In this document: in pieces, positions 25,467 through 34,526 of the stretch
Layout: every line of letters starts with the position of its first letter
How positions within the stretch are numbered: position 1 is the first letter of the stretch
Assembly: GCA_964397565.1 (NCBI GenBank)
Contig: CAYNJC010000015.1
Span: 1 to 64,000, forward strand
Reading direction: 5' to 3'
DNA: 64,000 nucleotides
Source of the DNA: JAPLST01 sp964397565
Lineage (GTDB): Bacteria; Auribacterota; UBA3054; JAPLST01
Program-made: the position numbers and the translations under genes
The notes under the pieces: generated by a model
Told to the model about the DNA's origin: nothing
The model's input: only the letters and a program-made list of their open reading frames with translations
Database searches by the model: none

Positions 25467-25493
25467 ATGAGAACTTAAGTACAGGAGTTGGTA

Positions 25494-26777
25494 ATGGGAT
25501 TGATTGAGATTCTCACAGCGCCACGGCGAATTGCCGAGCTTGAAAAGGAAAAGCAGCAGCTCGTTGCAGAAAAAGCCGATTTGCTCCGCGCTCTTGATGG
25601 CAAGTACGTTCTTGACATTGGCGATAAATCAAAAGAAGTCAAGAGACTGGATAATGAAATTTCCGAGAAGATGAAACTTCTCATGCAATCTAGGCATGAC
25701 ATCGAGCAAGCCGAGGCGCAGTTAGGAGACGTTCGTGAGACGTATAAAGAGGCGGAACGCAAGATTGAAGCTGCACAGGCCTACCTACACACGCGAGAAT
25801 TTTATATAACAGAAAACGCAGCGCTGGAGACAAGGCTTGCAGAGAAGCAATCCGAAATCGTGCAAGCCAAGGAGCAACTCGCGACGTTTCAAAGACAGGC
25901 CGAGGGAGCAAAACAAAAATACTTGGAGAAATACGAAGCACTCGTGAAATGCGAGGCGGAAACCAAAAAACTGCAATGCTCTGCGCATGAGGCTCACTTA
26001 ACAATTGAGGCAGCCAAGCAATATGAACGCAAACGTGAGGAATATGATGCGGAATGTACGCTATTGGCTGATGAACTTAGACAACGCAGAGAAGAAACAG
26101 TAAAGACAAAGAAAGAACTTGAATCTACCCAGGCAGACTGCAATAACGTCAAACGGTCTCACCAGAAGAGCAAAGCAGAATATGAAGCATTGGTGAATGA
26201 TCTGATGAAAGTGCGTGAGAAGCGCCAACACTTGATTGATGAAGACAGCGTATTAGCTAATAAGATTGCCGAATCACGGGAAAACCTCTGTTCTATCCAG
26301 AGTGATATAGCAGCAAAGCATAAGGGACTTAAGAAACTTTCAGAAGATATTAACACAAGCAGGAGCGAAATATTAGAGCTGTCAGATAAGAACACAGTTC
26401 TGAAAAATACTGTAGAAGAGCTCCAATCGCGCGCAGACAAGCTTTCAAGCAATCTTGAACGTGTTTGCGCAGACGCAGCAGTCATGGCGATTTTAGAAAG
26501 CGACCTTGAGGCTGGATATGTTTCTGAATGGGCCCCTGATTTGTTCAAGCGAATGTACCGGTACGATAACACACGAGCGCAACAATGGCTGCTTAGGGTG
26601 TTGCCGCGCCACCCACAGCCGGAGTCTTTCCAATTTGATGAAGCATCGCTTGGGTTGACTGTTGATGGAACACCGATTGAGAAACTATTTGCCGCTGTGT
26701 ATAAAGCCAAACTTGACAAAGGATCATCTGAGAAGTTTCTCGGCGCATGGGAGAAGTATGTTCAATCTTCCCAGTGA
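25494..26777 (+). CDS. Long coiled-coil protein, first gene of the candidate system
   Basis: 427 residues from the ATG at 25494, with AGGAG 6 bases upstream. Residues about 10-335 are almost unbroken heptad repeats rich in Glu, Lys and Gln (for example ELEKEKQQLVAEKADLLRAL). This predicts a rod tens of nanometres long. The last 90 residues are globular, with FKRMYRYDNTRAQQWLLRVL and GTPIEKLFAAVYKAK. I recognise no family. It resembles SMC-like rods without the ATPase heads and may act as a scaffold or tether. The next gene starts inside its last 20 bases, so the two are translationally linked. Confidence 0.8.
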   Translation: MGLIEILTAPRRIAELEKEKQQLVAEKADLLRALDGKYVLDIGDKSKEVKRLDNEISEKMKLLMQSRHDIEQAEAQLGDVRETYKEAERKIEAAQAYLHTREFYITENAALETRLAEKQSEIVQAKEQLATFQRQAEGAKQKYLEKYEALVKCEAETKKLQCSAHEAHLTIEAAKQYERKREEYDAECTLLADELRQRREETVKTKKELESTQADCNNVKRSHQKSKAEYEALVNDLMKVREKRQHLIDEDSVLANKIAESRENLCSIQSDIAAKHKGLKKLSEDINTSRSEILELSDKNTVLKNTVEELQSRADKLSSNLERVCADAAVMAILESDLEAGYVSEWAPDLFKRMYRYDNTRAQQWLLRVLPRHPQPESFQFDEASLGLTVDGTPIEKLFAAVYKAKLDKGSSEKFLGAWEKYVQSSQ

Positions 26778-28053
26778 TTCGCACAGCCTTCTTACTGCTG
26801 AGCAAGCGTGCTTTACATATACGTCAAAAGGTAGGCCTTTTGACCAGTACGTGCATCTCATTCACCCTGGCGAAATCGAAAAATGGATTGGCCTTGCTCA
26901 AAAAACAGCATTTTCGAATCGGAATCATAGAAAGGAAATGGGATTCAGAGTGGAAGTGTCTGGACAGTGTATTGTCATTCATGCGCATGCAGAAACAATT
27001 GTGTGCGATCCGGGGCCTTCTGCTACAGCGATTGTGAATTCTGCCGCATCGGTTGCTGCTTTCCTAATAACACACGCTCATCGTGATCATGTGCAATCGC
27101 TTGGTTACCTGTTGTCTGTCAATCCCAAGGCAAGCGTGGTGCTGAGTGATCACACGCTGTCGCTGCTTCAGAATGACTTAATAGAACGTGGTGATTACAT
27201 TACAGCCCGTCTCCTTCAGGAAAATTCAATTGTTTTAGACACAGACATGAGTGTCATGCTCGCAGGGGTCTCAGTGACTGGGCATGCGGCAGCGCATTGT
27301 CCCGGCGCGTTGGCTTATGTGCTTCTCGACCCTTGCTCCGGGCATTCTATTGTTGTCGCAGGCGAAGGCGCCCTGCGAGATGTTGGTGGGTTTGTGCCAG
27401 CCCAGTTGGGTGTTAATAATGTTGCCTGTCTTTTTCTCGACGGTACACATGCCAATGCGACAGGTCTCCCCACAGGAAGCTCGGATTTTAATAGACGGTC
27501 AATTCAGACCAGCATAGAAGCCGCGTATCGAGATCAGCGCACGCTTGTCTTTGCGACGAGCGCATTGGGTGAGTTTCACGAATTATACACAGCCTGTGCC
27601 ATGCACCAACGCAATGGCGGTGCAAGTAAGTATCCCCTTGTCACAGCTGGCCTCGCGCGCGCGCATAGACAGTCAATCACCACGCCGCCTTGGGATATTC
27701 CTCTGGAAGAGTCTACCACCCTAATAAGAAGTGCCATCAACATATGCGGGGCTTCCTTTGACGAACCACGTGGATTCTTCTGGGACATCTACCAAGAATT
27801 CAAAGGCGATAGCACAATTGAGTGGCTGTATCCCCAGCGTTTTTGCGAGAAACGTCTGCCCGACATGCACTCTTATGATGCTTACACTCATCCAAGTATG
27901 CCTGAATTGCTCGGTATGCTACTGACCATGGCTCCAGACTCGATTTGTATCTACTCACACGGATGTACGGGGAGCGTTCTCTCACGGTTGGCAGCATCGT
28001 TTCACATTGATGTGCATGATTTTGGATCTGGTTCCGGTGAATTTGTGTTCTAA
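26758..28053 (+). CDS. Beta-CASP-like metallo-beta-lactamase hydrolase
   Basis: 431 residues from the ATG at 26758. The metal-binding motif THAHRDH (His106, His108, Asp110, His111) is intact. GHAAAHCPGA supplies the next His, and FLDGTHANA the position of the acidic ligand. The later VFATSALGEFHEL and HPSMPELLGMLLTMAPDSI resemble the beta-CASP motifs A to C of RNase J and CPSF-type nucleases, including the late His. Such enzymes cut RNA, or DNA in the SNM1 branch. Similarity in the beta-CASP part is loose, so the substrate is open. It overlaps the coiled-coil gene by 20 bases. Confidence 0.75.
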   Translation: MFNLPSDSHSLLTAEQACFTYTSKGRPFDQYVHLIHPGEIEKWIGLAQKTAFSNRNHRKEMGFRVEVSGQCIVIHAHAETIVCDPGPSATAIVNSAASVAAFLITHAHRDHVQSLGYLLSVNPKASVVLSDHTLSLLQNDLIERGDYITARLLQENSIVLDTDMSVMLAGVSVTGHAAAHCPGALAYVLLDPCSGHSIVVAGEGALRDVGGFVPAQLGVNNVACLFLDGTHANATGLPTGSSDFNRRSIQTSIEAAYRDQRTLVFATSALGEFHELYTACAMHQRNGGASKYPLVTAGLARAHRQSITTPPWDIPLEESTTLIRSAINICGASFDEPRGFFWDIYQEFKGDSTIEWLYPQRFCEKRLPDMHSYDAYTHPSMPELLGMLLTMAPDSICIYSHGCTGSVLSRLAASFHIDVHDFGSGSGEFVF

Positions 28054-28073
28054 TACCAATAGAGAATATCAAA

Positions 28074-28712
28074 ATGCGCTCAGACAACAATTACCACCGC
28101 GCCCCACAGCGAAACTCCAGTGTGACTTTTGATGTCATTCTTAAATTCATGTCTGAAGTAAAAGCAGCACTGCGAGAACTAGAATCACAGTACTGCGAAC
28201 TCGAGACGAAATCCTTCGCTGATGTCAAGGTGCTTCGCGGCCAACTGGAAGAATTGTCAGTCAAAAGCAATCTGCTTCGTGGCCAACTGGATGATTTGTT
28301 AATGAAAAACGAGAGCATGAAAGCCAAGATGAAAATGATGGGTGACAACATGGCTCGTTATGAAGATGCCGACAGGGTGATTCAGAAGCATGAGCAGGAG
28401 TGCCAACAACTACGAATCACCAATCAGTCGATGAACACACGCGCTGTAAGAGCTTGTCTTGCAGCGGGCGGCGACGTGGGCAGTTTTATCCGTGACTTCA
28501 ATGGCAAAACGTTGACTAGTTACCCTGATGCTGATACAATTGTGCTGCATCGCGAAGATCCCGAAGTCAAAAACTACGATTTCATGGGTTGCACACCATT
28601 CTCGGCTGATCAACCCGAATGTCATTTTCGAGTCGTTACCAAAGGATGGCGTGACAATGAAACAGTGTGGGTTGAAGCACGGGTATCACCATTATGTGTA
28701 CATCAGGAGTAG
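28074..28712 (+). CDS. Coiled-coil protein with C-terminal globular domain
   Basis: 212 residues. Residues 18-120 are a coiled coil that includes a doubled unit, LRGQLEELSVKSN followed by LRGQLDDLLMKN, from an imperfect tandem repeat in the DNA. Residues 120-212 are globular, with DVGSFIRDFNGKTLTSYPDAD and FRVVTKGWRDNETVWVEARV, perhaps a small beta domain. I recognise no family. It lies 20 bases after the metallo-hydrolase gene and 3 before the next coiled-coil gene. Confidence 0.7.
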   Translation: MRSDNNYHRAPQRNSSVTFDVILKFMSEVKAALRELESQYCELETKSFADVKVLRGQLEELSVKSNLLRGQLDDLLMKNESMKAKMKMMGDNMARYEDADRVIQKHEQECQQLRITNQSMNTRAVRACLAAGGDVGSFIRDFNGKTLTSYPDADTIVLHREDPEVKNYDFMGCTPFSADQPECHFRVVTKGWRDNETVWVEARVSPLCVHQE

Positions 28713-28715
28713 TAT

Positions 28716-29489
28716 ATGAACCAGACATTTGACAAGTTAAGACAAATCATTGCCGGCTTTGAAAGGACGCTGCAACGTGATCAACAAGAACAAGTGCAGA
28801 AGCTCAACGTGTTGCTAGACGATCCGCATTTAATAGATGGTTTCAAGCGGGCGTTGGAGCTTCAGGCAGAGATATCAAGGCATACTTCCGATCTGCGCTT
28901 GGCTCAATCGAGTACAGATGATAAACTCAATAAAATCATTGATCAAGCCGCAGAAACAATGGAAGGACTCAAGAACGGCCAAGCAGAACTTCCTCGGATA
29001 CAGACTGCTCTCCAATCGAGCATCGAACTCATTAAGAACGAACTTTCGGAAGCGAGGGTCACTATGAACGGCCAGCACTCCAAACTGGAAGCTTCAATCA
29101 AAAATGCGCGAGAAACACTCAGTCAAGACATAGTCAATTACGTGACAGAGCAAGACAGACGTATCCAGAATGAGTCGAACAGCATAAAGGCTGATATGAA
29201 TCAAATGAAGAGCGACTTGATGCTTCTTGCGAAAACCTTTCTTCACTTTCGGAGCCTGCTGTTCTGGCCAAAATGGGGGCGGACAGCGGAATTGTACAAC
29301 AAACTGCGCGACATTGAATCTGGGCGGGCTGTCCAAGACGGCGATTTGCCGCACACAGAAATGGGCCATCACGATGATGCTCAGGATAGAGCGTTTACTA
29401 GCAATGTCACATTAACAGGCAACGTGAGTGCGCCGTTGCCACCCGGTTCAAAAAAACACAGGAGAAACAGAAACAACTGGCGGCGCTAA
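28716..29489 (+). CDS. Coiled-coil protein
   Basis: 257 residues, helical throughout to about residue 180 with heptad repeats (FERTLQRDQQEQVQKLNVLL, IKADMNQMKSDLMLLAKTFL). A short hydrophobic/aromatic segment follows, HFRSLLFWPKWGRTAELYN, that could touch a membrane. The basic tail ends KKHRRNRNNWRR and may bind nucleic acid or acidic lipid. AGGAG lies upstream of the ATG. No family is recognised. Confidence 0.7.
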   Translation: MNQTFDKLRQIIAGFERTLQRDQQEQVQKLNVLLDDPHLIDGFKRALELQAEISRHTSDLRLAQSSTDDKLNKIIDQAAETMEGLKNGQAELPRIQTALQSSIELIKNELSEARVTMNGQHSKLEASIKNARETLSQDIVNYVTEQDRRIQNESNSIKADMNQMKSDLMLLAKTFLHFRSLLFWPKWGRTAELYNKLRDIESGRAVQDGDLPHTEMGHHDDAQDRAFTSNVTLTGNVSAPLPPGSKKHRRNRNNWRR

Positions 29490-29521
29490 TGATGTAGCAG
29501 ATATGAAAATACAATAGAACA

Positions 29522-29710
29522 ATGAATGTAGCTGAAAATAATAGGACAGTGTTGGAATCACTGGAGCGCGAGCTGTCTTCACTTGATCAAGAGAAGCACA
29601 GCCTCATGAAACGAATCCAGGCTAGCGAGGAAAAGATTTCTGACATGAAAAAAGAACTCATGAAGTTCTTCAATGCAAAATGGCCACCGCTGAAAATCAT
29701 CAGGAAGTAG
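29522..29710 (+). CDS. Small coiled-coil protein
   Basis: 62 residues, almost all one amphipathic helix (RTVLESLERELSSLDQEKHS, then LMKRIQASEEKISDMKKELM) with a basic end. It lies 32 bases after the previous gene, and its last 31 bases overlap the next gene. This suggests coupled translation and supports it as a real gene despite its size. It could be an assembly subunit for the larger coiled-coil proteins. Confidence 0.6.
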   Translation: MNVAENNRTVLESLERELSSLDQEKHSLMKRIQASEEKISDMKKELMKFFNAKWPPLKIIRK

Positions 29711-30765
29711 TTCATACGCTCGCAGGATCGATCAGGGCTTGTTTGAATGCACTCTCAAACGTAAACCGCCCAGACCCGCCCGCTGACGTACCACCAATCG
29801 TATCGCCTGTTGGCTTTCCGTGCATTTGTCTATCCCTCACTAATACAACAGTTTCGCTCACTAAGGTTTTGGAGCGCGATAATTACTTTTATTTAGAGCA
29901 TCTTCTGCTCGAAACTCGGATCAAGCCAGATATTCTAGATAAACGATTAGTCTCTGGATTATGTTTTGCCCGACATGAATCTGATACTCGTTGGTTTCTG
30001 TGCGACGTCACCGATCAATCTCGTTGCGAATGGATCGATCAAAGATACGTTGTGGAACAACACTTTTGGCATTCGCTCGCTGGTTCAACAACTGAAACAA
30101 GCGAAGGTCAATTACATTTCAATTGTATTGTCAAGCAATTGCTCACACAGGACGCACTTGATGATAAGAACATCAAGTCGTTGCTTGTCATCGTGCCGGA
30201 GAGCAACTATGTTACCTGCGTAGAGGCCGGACTCAGCAACTGTACGAAAACAGTCGAACGCGGACGGACTGTGACTCACAAAGATCATGTACAACATCTC
30301 TTCAAATCTAGTCGAGTAATTGTCTGCCACGAGACGCATCTCTTGTTTAGTATTATTCGCGCCATATCGCAATCGCCATTACTGTCTCAGCAACTTCATT
30401 TTGTGGAAGGCCTGCGCAAACACGTATGCGGGTCGTTGTCATTGGATCAGATAGTAGAGGGTGATCAGGACGGATGTATTGATCCTAATACGGCATATGC
30501 GATTGGCATTATTGGTGACGAATGTCCTGCACCCGCAGGTTACTATTTCTTTCCTGACCGCGAGGCAGCCATGCGCGATGCGCGCGTGGTATTTGCGGTA
30601 CGACATGACAGTATAGTTGCCCTCGCCATTATGCGTAAGAAAACTGAAGTATTGCAGGCAAAGCGACACAACAAGTTGATGAAATGCTCGCTGGATCGTA
30701 CCAGCGCGATTGTGGAACGTTACCAACATGTATTGGACATGTTAATGCGTGCAGCTGATCATTAG
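29680..30765 (+). CDS. Unknown protein of the dynamin/Hsp70 cluster
   Basis: 361 residues, unrecognised. It is soluble, with a Pro-rich linker at 28-42 and alternating strands and helices after that: SLLVIVPESNYVTCVEAG, SSRVIVCHETHLLFSIIRAI, AGYYFFPDREAAMRDARVVF. The central part (150-240) could be a Rossmann-like fold in which VIVCHETH lies at a strand end, but no nucleotide motif is clear. The C terminus is a helix. It lies 12 bases before the Hsp70-like gene, so both are probably made together. Confidence 0.65.
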   Translation: MATAENHQEVVHTLAGSIRACLNALSNVNRPDPPADVPPIVSPVGFPCICLSLTNTTVSLTKVLERDNYFYLEHLLLETRIKPDILDKRLVSGLCFARHESDTRWFLCDVTDQSRCEWIDQRYVVEQHFWHSLAGSTTETSEGQLHFNCIVKQLLTQDALDDKNIKSLLVIVPESNYVTCVEAGLSNCTKTVERGRTVTHKDHVQHLFKSSRVIVCHETHLLFSIIRAISQSPLLSQQLHFVEGLRKHVCGSLSLDQIVEGDQDGCIDPNTAYAIGIIGDECPAPAGYYFFPDREAAMRDARVVFAVRHDSIVALAIMRKKTEVLQAKRHNKLMKCSLDRTSAIVERYQHVLDMLMRAADH

Positions 30766-30777
30766 GAGAACAAAGAC

Positions 30778-32415
30778 ATGGCGTATTTTGGAATTGATCT
30801 CGGAACCACGACTACTCTGATTGCAGAAGGCCAGATGGATGCCCGTGGCATGTACTGCGGGAGAATTCAACTCATCCCGCAAAGTGATTGGCAAAACAAC
30901 CCGATAAAACCAGCGCCAATGATGCTGCCTTCTGTTACCTTTTTTCTGGACGACGAGCCACTCATTGGTGTGTGTGCGAAACAACACGCTGCTAAAGCAG
31001 ACGCGATTGGGTACACTGACCGTTATGTGCATGCAGTCAAGCGCCTTATGGGACGCGACGTGCCTCCTTTTGTGTTTTCCAATAATGAATATCAACCAAG
31101 TGACATCGCTGCCCTGTACGTAGAGTACGTCATAAAAGAGGTGATCATACGTGGCACATCAGACGAATTACACGTACTCACGGTTACGGTGCCGGCGTCT
31201 TTCACAACAAAACAACGCCAAGATACACTGCGTGCCATAAACACAGCTGTGCATAGAACCGGCGTTAGGCTGCAAGTGCATAGGTCATCCATGCTTATTA
31301 GTGAACCCTTGGCTGCCCTTCTGTCATATATCGCTCACGACATCGAGTCCGGCGTACGCAAAATTAACATTGACAGTCATCCGAAAATTGTTGTCTACGA
31401 CATAGGCGGGGGAACGCTCGACATAACACTGGTCGAGCTTGGTTGGAAACATGCGACTGAAGAGAAGACGCTTAGTAATGTAACTTTTAAAGTCATAGAT
31501 GTTAATAGATACACTCAGGTTGGAGGCGAGGATTTTGACGAGACGCTTGCGCGCTGGCTACACCAACAATTGTGCCAGCAACATCCCGTGTTAAATGATC
31601 TTGTTTTGTCTAAACAGCATCGACAGCAATTGCGTCACAAGCTTATCGATGAAGCTGAGAAACTCAAGATTCGCTTTAACGACGCCTATGGCGATGGCGA
31701 AACGGAAGTCCAGAAATCAATTGAAGTAACTGTTGCCGACAAGGAATACACACTTGAGGTGAACCTGACAGAACAGATAGCGAAATCCACATTCGAGTGC
31801 TTTTTGGGTAATAACGATGATCCGAAAAATTGTATCACACCTATCAAGTCCTTTTTTGAGCGCACTCACATTTCACCGGATTCAATTGATTATTTTCTTT
31901 GCGTAGGAGGTATGTCTAAATTTGTTCTTCTTAGAGAAGCCATTGAGGTATATCTCGCCAGGCCGGTTCTCTTTAGCATGGCCACAGCAGAGCTTGCAGT
32001 AGCACAAGGAGCTGCGATTTATAGTATGTTGAAAGGATTGGATAACGAACAAATTACGGAACCAGCGTCTGACGCATATTATGTGCAGACTGTTAATGGG
32101 TTTAGGAAGATCATCGGTCGGAATGATGCCGAGATGTGCGTAAACACTAAGTTCGAGAAAGAAGGTGATTCGCAATATGTAGACTTATTCATATTCGCTG
32201 GTGAGGATTGCGGCAGGGGTAATGCTGGCTTTGATGTATATCATACATTGTTGTACCAAGGTGGTGAAAGAATAGACCTGTCTCGCACATATCCAAAAGG
32301 AACTGAGGTAATCGTGAGTATCAGATATGAAGGCGACGATAAGACACCTTACGTAACTGCTAATGTAGACAACCAAGAAGTATTTAACGGCATTCTTGGT
32401 CGGGAGATGCAATGA
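30778..32415 (+). CDS. Hsp70/DnaK-like ATPase
   Basis: 545 residues. The actin-fold ATPase is complete: FGIDLGTTTTLIA (phosphate 1), LTVTVPASFTTKQRQ, YDIGGGTLDITLVE (phosphate 2), VGGEDFDETLARW, and LCVGGMSKFVLLREAIEVYL (adenosine motif). After about residue 420 the substrate-binding part is short and divergent, about 125 residues with no DnaK-like lid, and the Asp/Glu-Leu linker is not evident. It is therefore a specialised Hsp70 rather than the housekeeping chaperone. An AGGAG site precedes the ATG. The stop overlaps the next start (ATGA). It may load or remodel the dynamin-like GTPases or the coiled-coil rods. Confidence 0.9.
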   Translation: MAYFGIDLGTTTTLIAEGQMDARGMYCGRIQLIPQSDWQNNPIKPAPMMLPSVTFFLDDEPLIGVCAKQHAAKADAIGYTDRYVHAVKRLMGRDVPPFVFSNNEYQPSDIAALYVEYVIKEVIIRGTSDELHVLTVTVPASFTTKQRQDTLRAINTAVHRTGVRLQVHRSSMLISEPLAALLSYIAHDIESGVRKINIDSHPKIVVYDIGGGTLDITLVELGWKHATEEKTLSNVTFKVIDVNRYTQVGGEDFDETLARWLHQQLCQQHPVLNDLVLSKQHRQQLRHKLIDEAEKLKIRFNDAYGDGETEVQKSIEVTVADKEYTLEVNLTEQIAKSTFECFLGNNDDPKNCITPIKSFFERTHISPDSIDYFLCVGGMSKFVLLREAIEVYLARPVLFSMATAELAVAQGAAIYSMLKGLDNEQITEPASDAYYVQTVNGFRKIIGRNDAEMCVNTKFEKEGDSQYVDLFIFAGEDCGRGNAGFDVYHTLLYQGGERIDLSRTYPKGTEVIVSIRYEGDDKTPYVTANVDNQEVFNGILGREMQ

Positions 32416-33614
32416 AACATGTATTCGACAACGAGGAAGGACTGTTGAGTGACCTAATGGGGGATCCTCAGGAATCACTCATTGTGCAACAGTACATCGC
32501 TGATTTCCTGGATGGATCCACACAGGTCAGAACTGGTGTTAGAGAACAACTACGACAGTTAGGTACAAAAGCATTCCCGGGCATGATGCAGAGCATCCTT
32601 AGCCGGTGGGCTAGAGTCCCGGGTGGCAACAAACTCTCACTGTCGGAGAACCATGCCGCCCGCGAACTACTGAAGGATCTTATTTGTGGTTGCTGTAAGA
32701 ATAACTCATGCGCCAGAGAGTTCATTGTAAGATCCGGCATTCAAAAGAATCCATTCAAGGATAGTAGAGCCTGGCTAATTTCCGTATTCAGCGATATTGT
32801 TGGTGGAAAGGTGAGCCAAAAAGAACGGGACATGATAGATAATCCAGATGACGCTGTGCGCTCCACAAGCGAGAGTCTCACGGAATTCATCCCTTTAGTA
32901 TTCAAATATGATCATGACAAAGCATTCACGATGGCAACTCACTCCATACAAGTATGCCTTAAAACCAGGTCTTGCGAGGAACTGACCAACGCCCTGTGTT
33001 TGCTACAGGTGTTTCAGAACGACTCAGGCGCGATTATAGGCGAACTAATCACAAAGTTATTTTCGCATCTTCCAATGGGCACGAATTACCAACGCACTCT
33101 GGAATCAAAGCCGATAACATTCACAAAACTATCGATTACACCCGCTTTCGTTGCGCTGAATGATTTACTGCCTCCACGCGGCCGTAACAAGTATGTGGAC
33201 TGGTTCTTTGTGAGTTCGGTTTGTCACACTATAAATCAGTGCGATGCGCTGCTTGCTGACATGGAAAAAGATATACGTGGACGATCTAAACTGGTCAGAT
33301 ATTGGTTTCGTGCAGTATTAGGTCACCACCAATATAAATGTCCCTGTGTGCAGAAACTGTATGATAGCGTGAATCTGTCTGAAGCACCGGCTGACTACTT
33401 GAAACAATTGTTTATACAATACATACTTGGTGCAGAAAACATGTGGCATACTGGCATTGATAGGTCGTGGGTGAAGAGTTTGATAGAACCGCTGCGGACC
33501 AGTCATATGCAAATGTTTATAGAAGCAGAAGAGGTAGCGAGAAGAATACACGAAATACACCCGGATTCAGAGGATGCACCTCCGCCAATTAGAATTAGAC
33601 ATGGAGTAACATAA
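32412..33614 (+). CDS. Alpha-helical protein coupled to the Hsp70-like gene
   Basis: 400 residues, predicted nearly all helical, with repeating helix pairs (for example TEFIPLVFKYDHDKAFTMAT, CEELTNALCLLQVFQNDSGA) that could form a HEAT- or TPR-like superhelix. I cannot confirm a family. CGCCKNNSC near residue 95 and CPCVQKL near 312 add two small cysteine groups. The start overlaps the Hsp70 stop by 4 bases, and the stop directly abuts the next start, so its product probably works next to the Hsp70-like ATPase, perhaps as an adaptor. Confidence 0.7.
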   Translation: MKHVFDNEEGLLSDLMGDPQESLIVQQYIADFLDGSTQVRTGVREQLRQLGTKAFPGMMQSILSRWARVPGGNKLSLSENHAARELLKDLICGCCKNNSCAREFIVRSGIQKNPFKDSRAWLISVFSDIVGGKVSQKERDMIDNPDDAVRSTSESLTEFIPLVFKYDHDKAFTMATHSIQVCLKTRSCEELTNALCLLQVFQNDSGAIIGELITKLFSHLPMGTNYQRTLESKPITFTKLSITPAFVALNDLLPPRGRNKYVDWFFVSSVCHTINQCDALLADMEKDIRGRSKLVRYWFRAVLGHHQYKCPCVQKLYDSVNLSEAPADYLKQLFIQYILGAENMWHTGIDRSWVKSLIEPLRTSHMQMFIEAEEVARRIHEIHPDSEDAPPPIRIRHGVT

Positions 33615-34526
33615 ATGAGCATCAAGGTGGATCCGTCTATCCGCGTCAGAGGCAAAGTCACGGGCAAGCGTCCTGGCGGCCTTAGTGTGTTGCTGGACAA
33701 TGGAGTTTCCGCATTTCTGTCTGCTAGTGCAATACTGACTGGGAAACAGACGTCATTGAACGACTTGATCGGCAAGACGGTTAGTGGGACTGTGATTAGC
33801 AGTAACTCTTCCAGGGTTGTGAGAATAGTATGTGATCATATTGAGGAGTGTTCAGATTACACACCCTCACATATGGCTAATCATGCAGCACCAATAGATA
33901 TAAGACAGCTTTCGCATCCAAATGTCTTGAGTACAGTGATACCAGACAAAAACGATCACGGCACTATTGTACCTGCAGATCAGAAAGTGAAATCAAACCG
34001 CGGCGCTGGCGCTCAGACAATATCGAAAAGTGTGGTACCTAAGACAGTACCAACAATACTATCTGTAAAGACACTGCTTACTCTCATTCACGACAAAAAG
34101 ACTCTTCCTGATCTTTCTTCAGCCTGCGAACAACATCCTGAGCAGGACAGCACTCAAGCAACTGATATAGCTGTTCCGCCTGATCAGATCGACATTGACA
34201 AGATACCGTCAGAACTGCGTGGCATCGCCGTGTCGCTGGACGACAACAATTGCGATGTTGATCTGGAGCTTATTCGTGAACTCGTAAGGCAAAGTAGAAA
34301 AGAACATACTAAAGAGATTGCATTAGTGACAGAACTGCTCCTTCTTTACGCCTGCGCACGGCTAGTTGCGACACAGCGTCTGACGACGCGATACAACATA
34401 CATCTTGATGATTGGCGAGACAGAAATCGCGAATTGTTGGAAAGCAGTGGTTTGCCATCAAGTATGCTATCATCATTAGACGCGCACGTATGCGCACTAA
34501 TACGCAAACATAGCGAGCATTTATGA
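33615..34526 (+). CDS. S1/OB-domain protein
   Basis: 303 residues. Residues 7-65 read as an S1-type OB fold: VRGKVTGKRPGGLSVLLDNG, GVSAFLSASAIL, LIGKTVSGTVI. S1 domains bind single-stranded RNA. A long Pro/Thr/Ser-rich linker follows to about 190, then a helical domain (LELIRELVRQSRKEHTKEIA, LVTELLLLYACARLVATQRL). This is evidence that the cluster touches RNA. The stop overlaps the start of the first dynamin-like GTPase (ATGA). Confidence 0.7.
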   Translation: MSIKVDPSIRVRGKVTGKRPGGLSVLLDNGVSAFLSASAILTGKQTSLNDLIGKTVSGTVISSNSSRVVRIVCDHIEECSDYTPSHMANHAAPIDIRQLSHPNVLSTVIPDKNDHGTIVPADQKVKSNRGAGAQTISKSVVPKTVPTILSVKTLLTLIHDKKTLPDLSSACEQHPEQDSTQATDIAVPPDQIDIDKIPSELRGIAVSLDDNNCDVDLELIRELVRQSRKEHTKEIALVTELLLLYACARLVATQRLTTRYNIHLDDWRDRNRELLESSGLPSSMLSSLDAHVCALIRKHSEHL

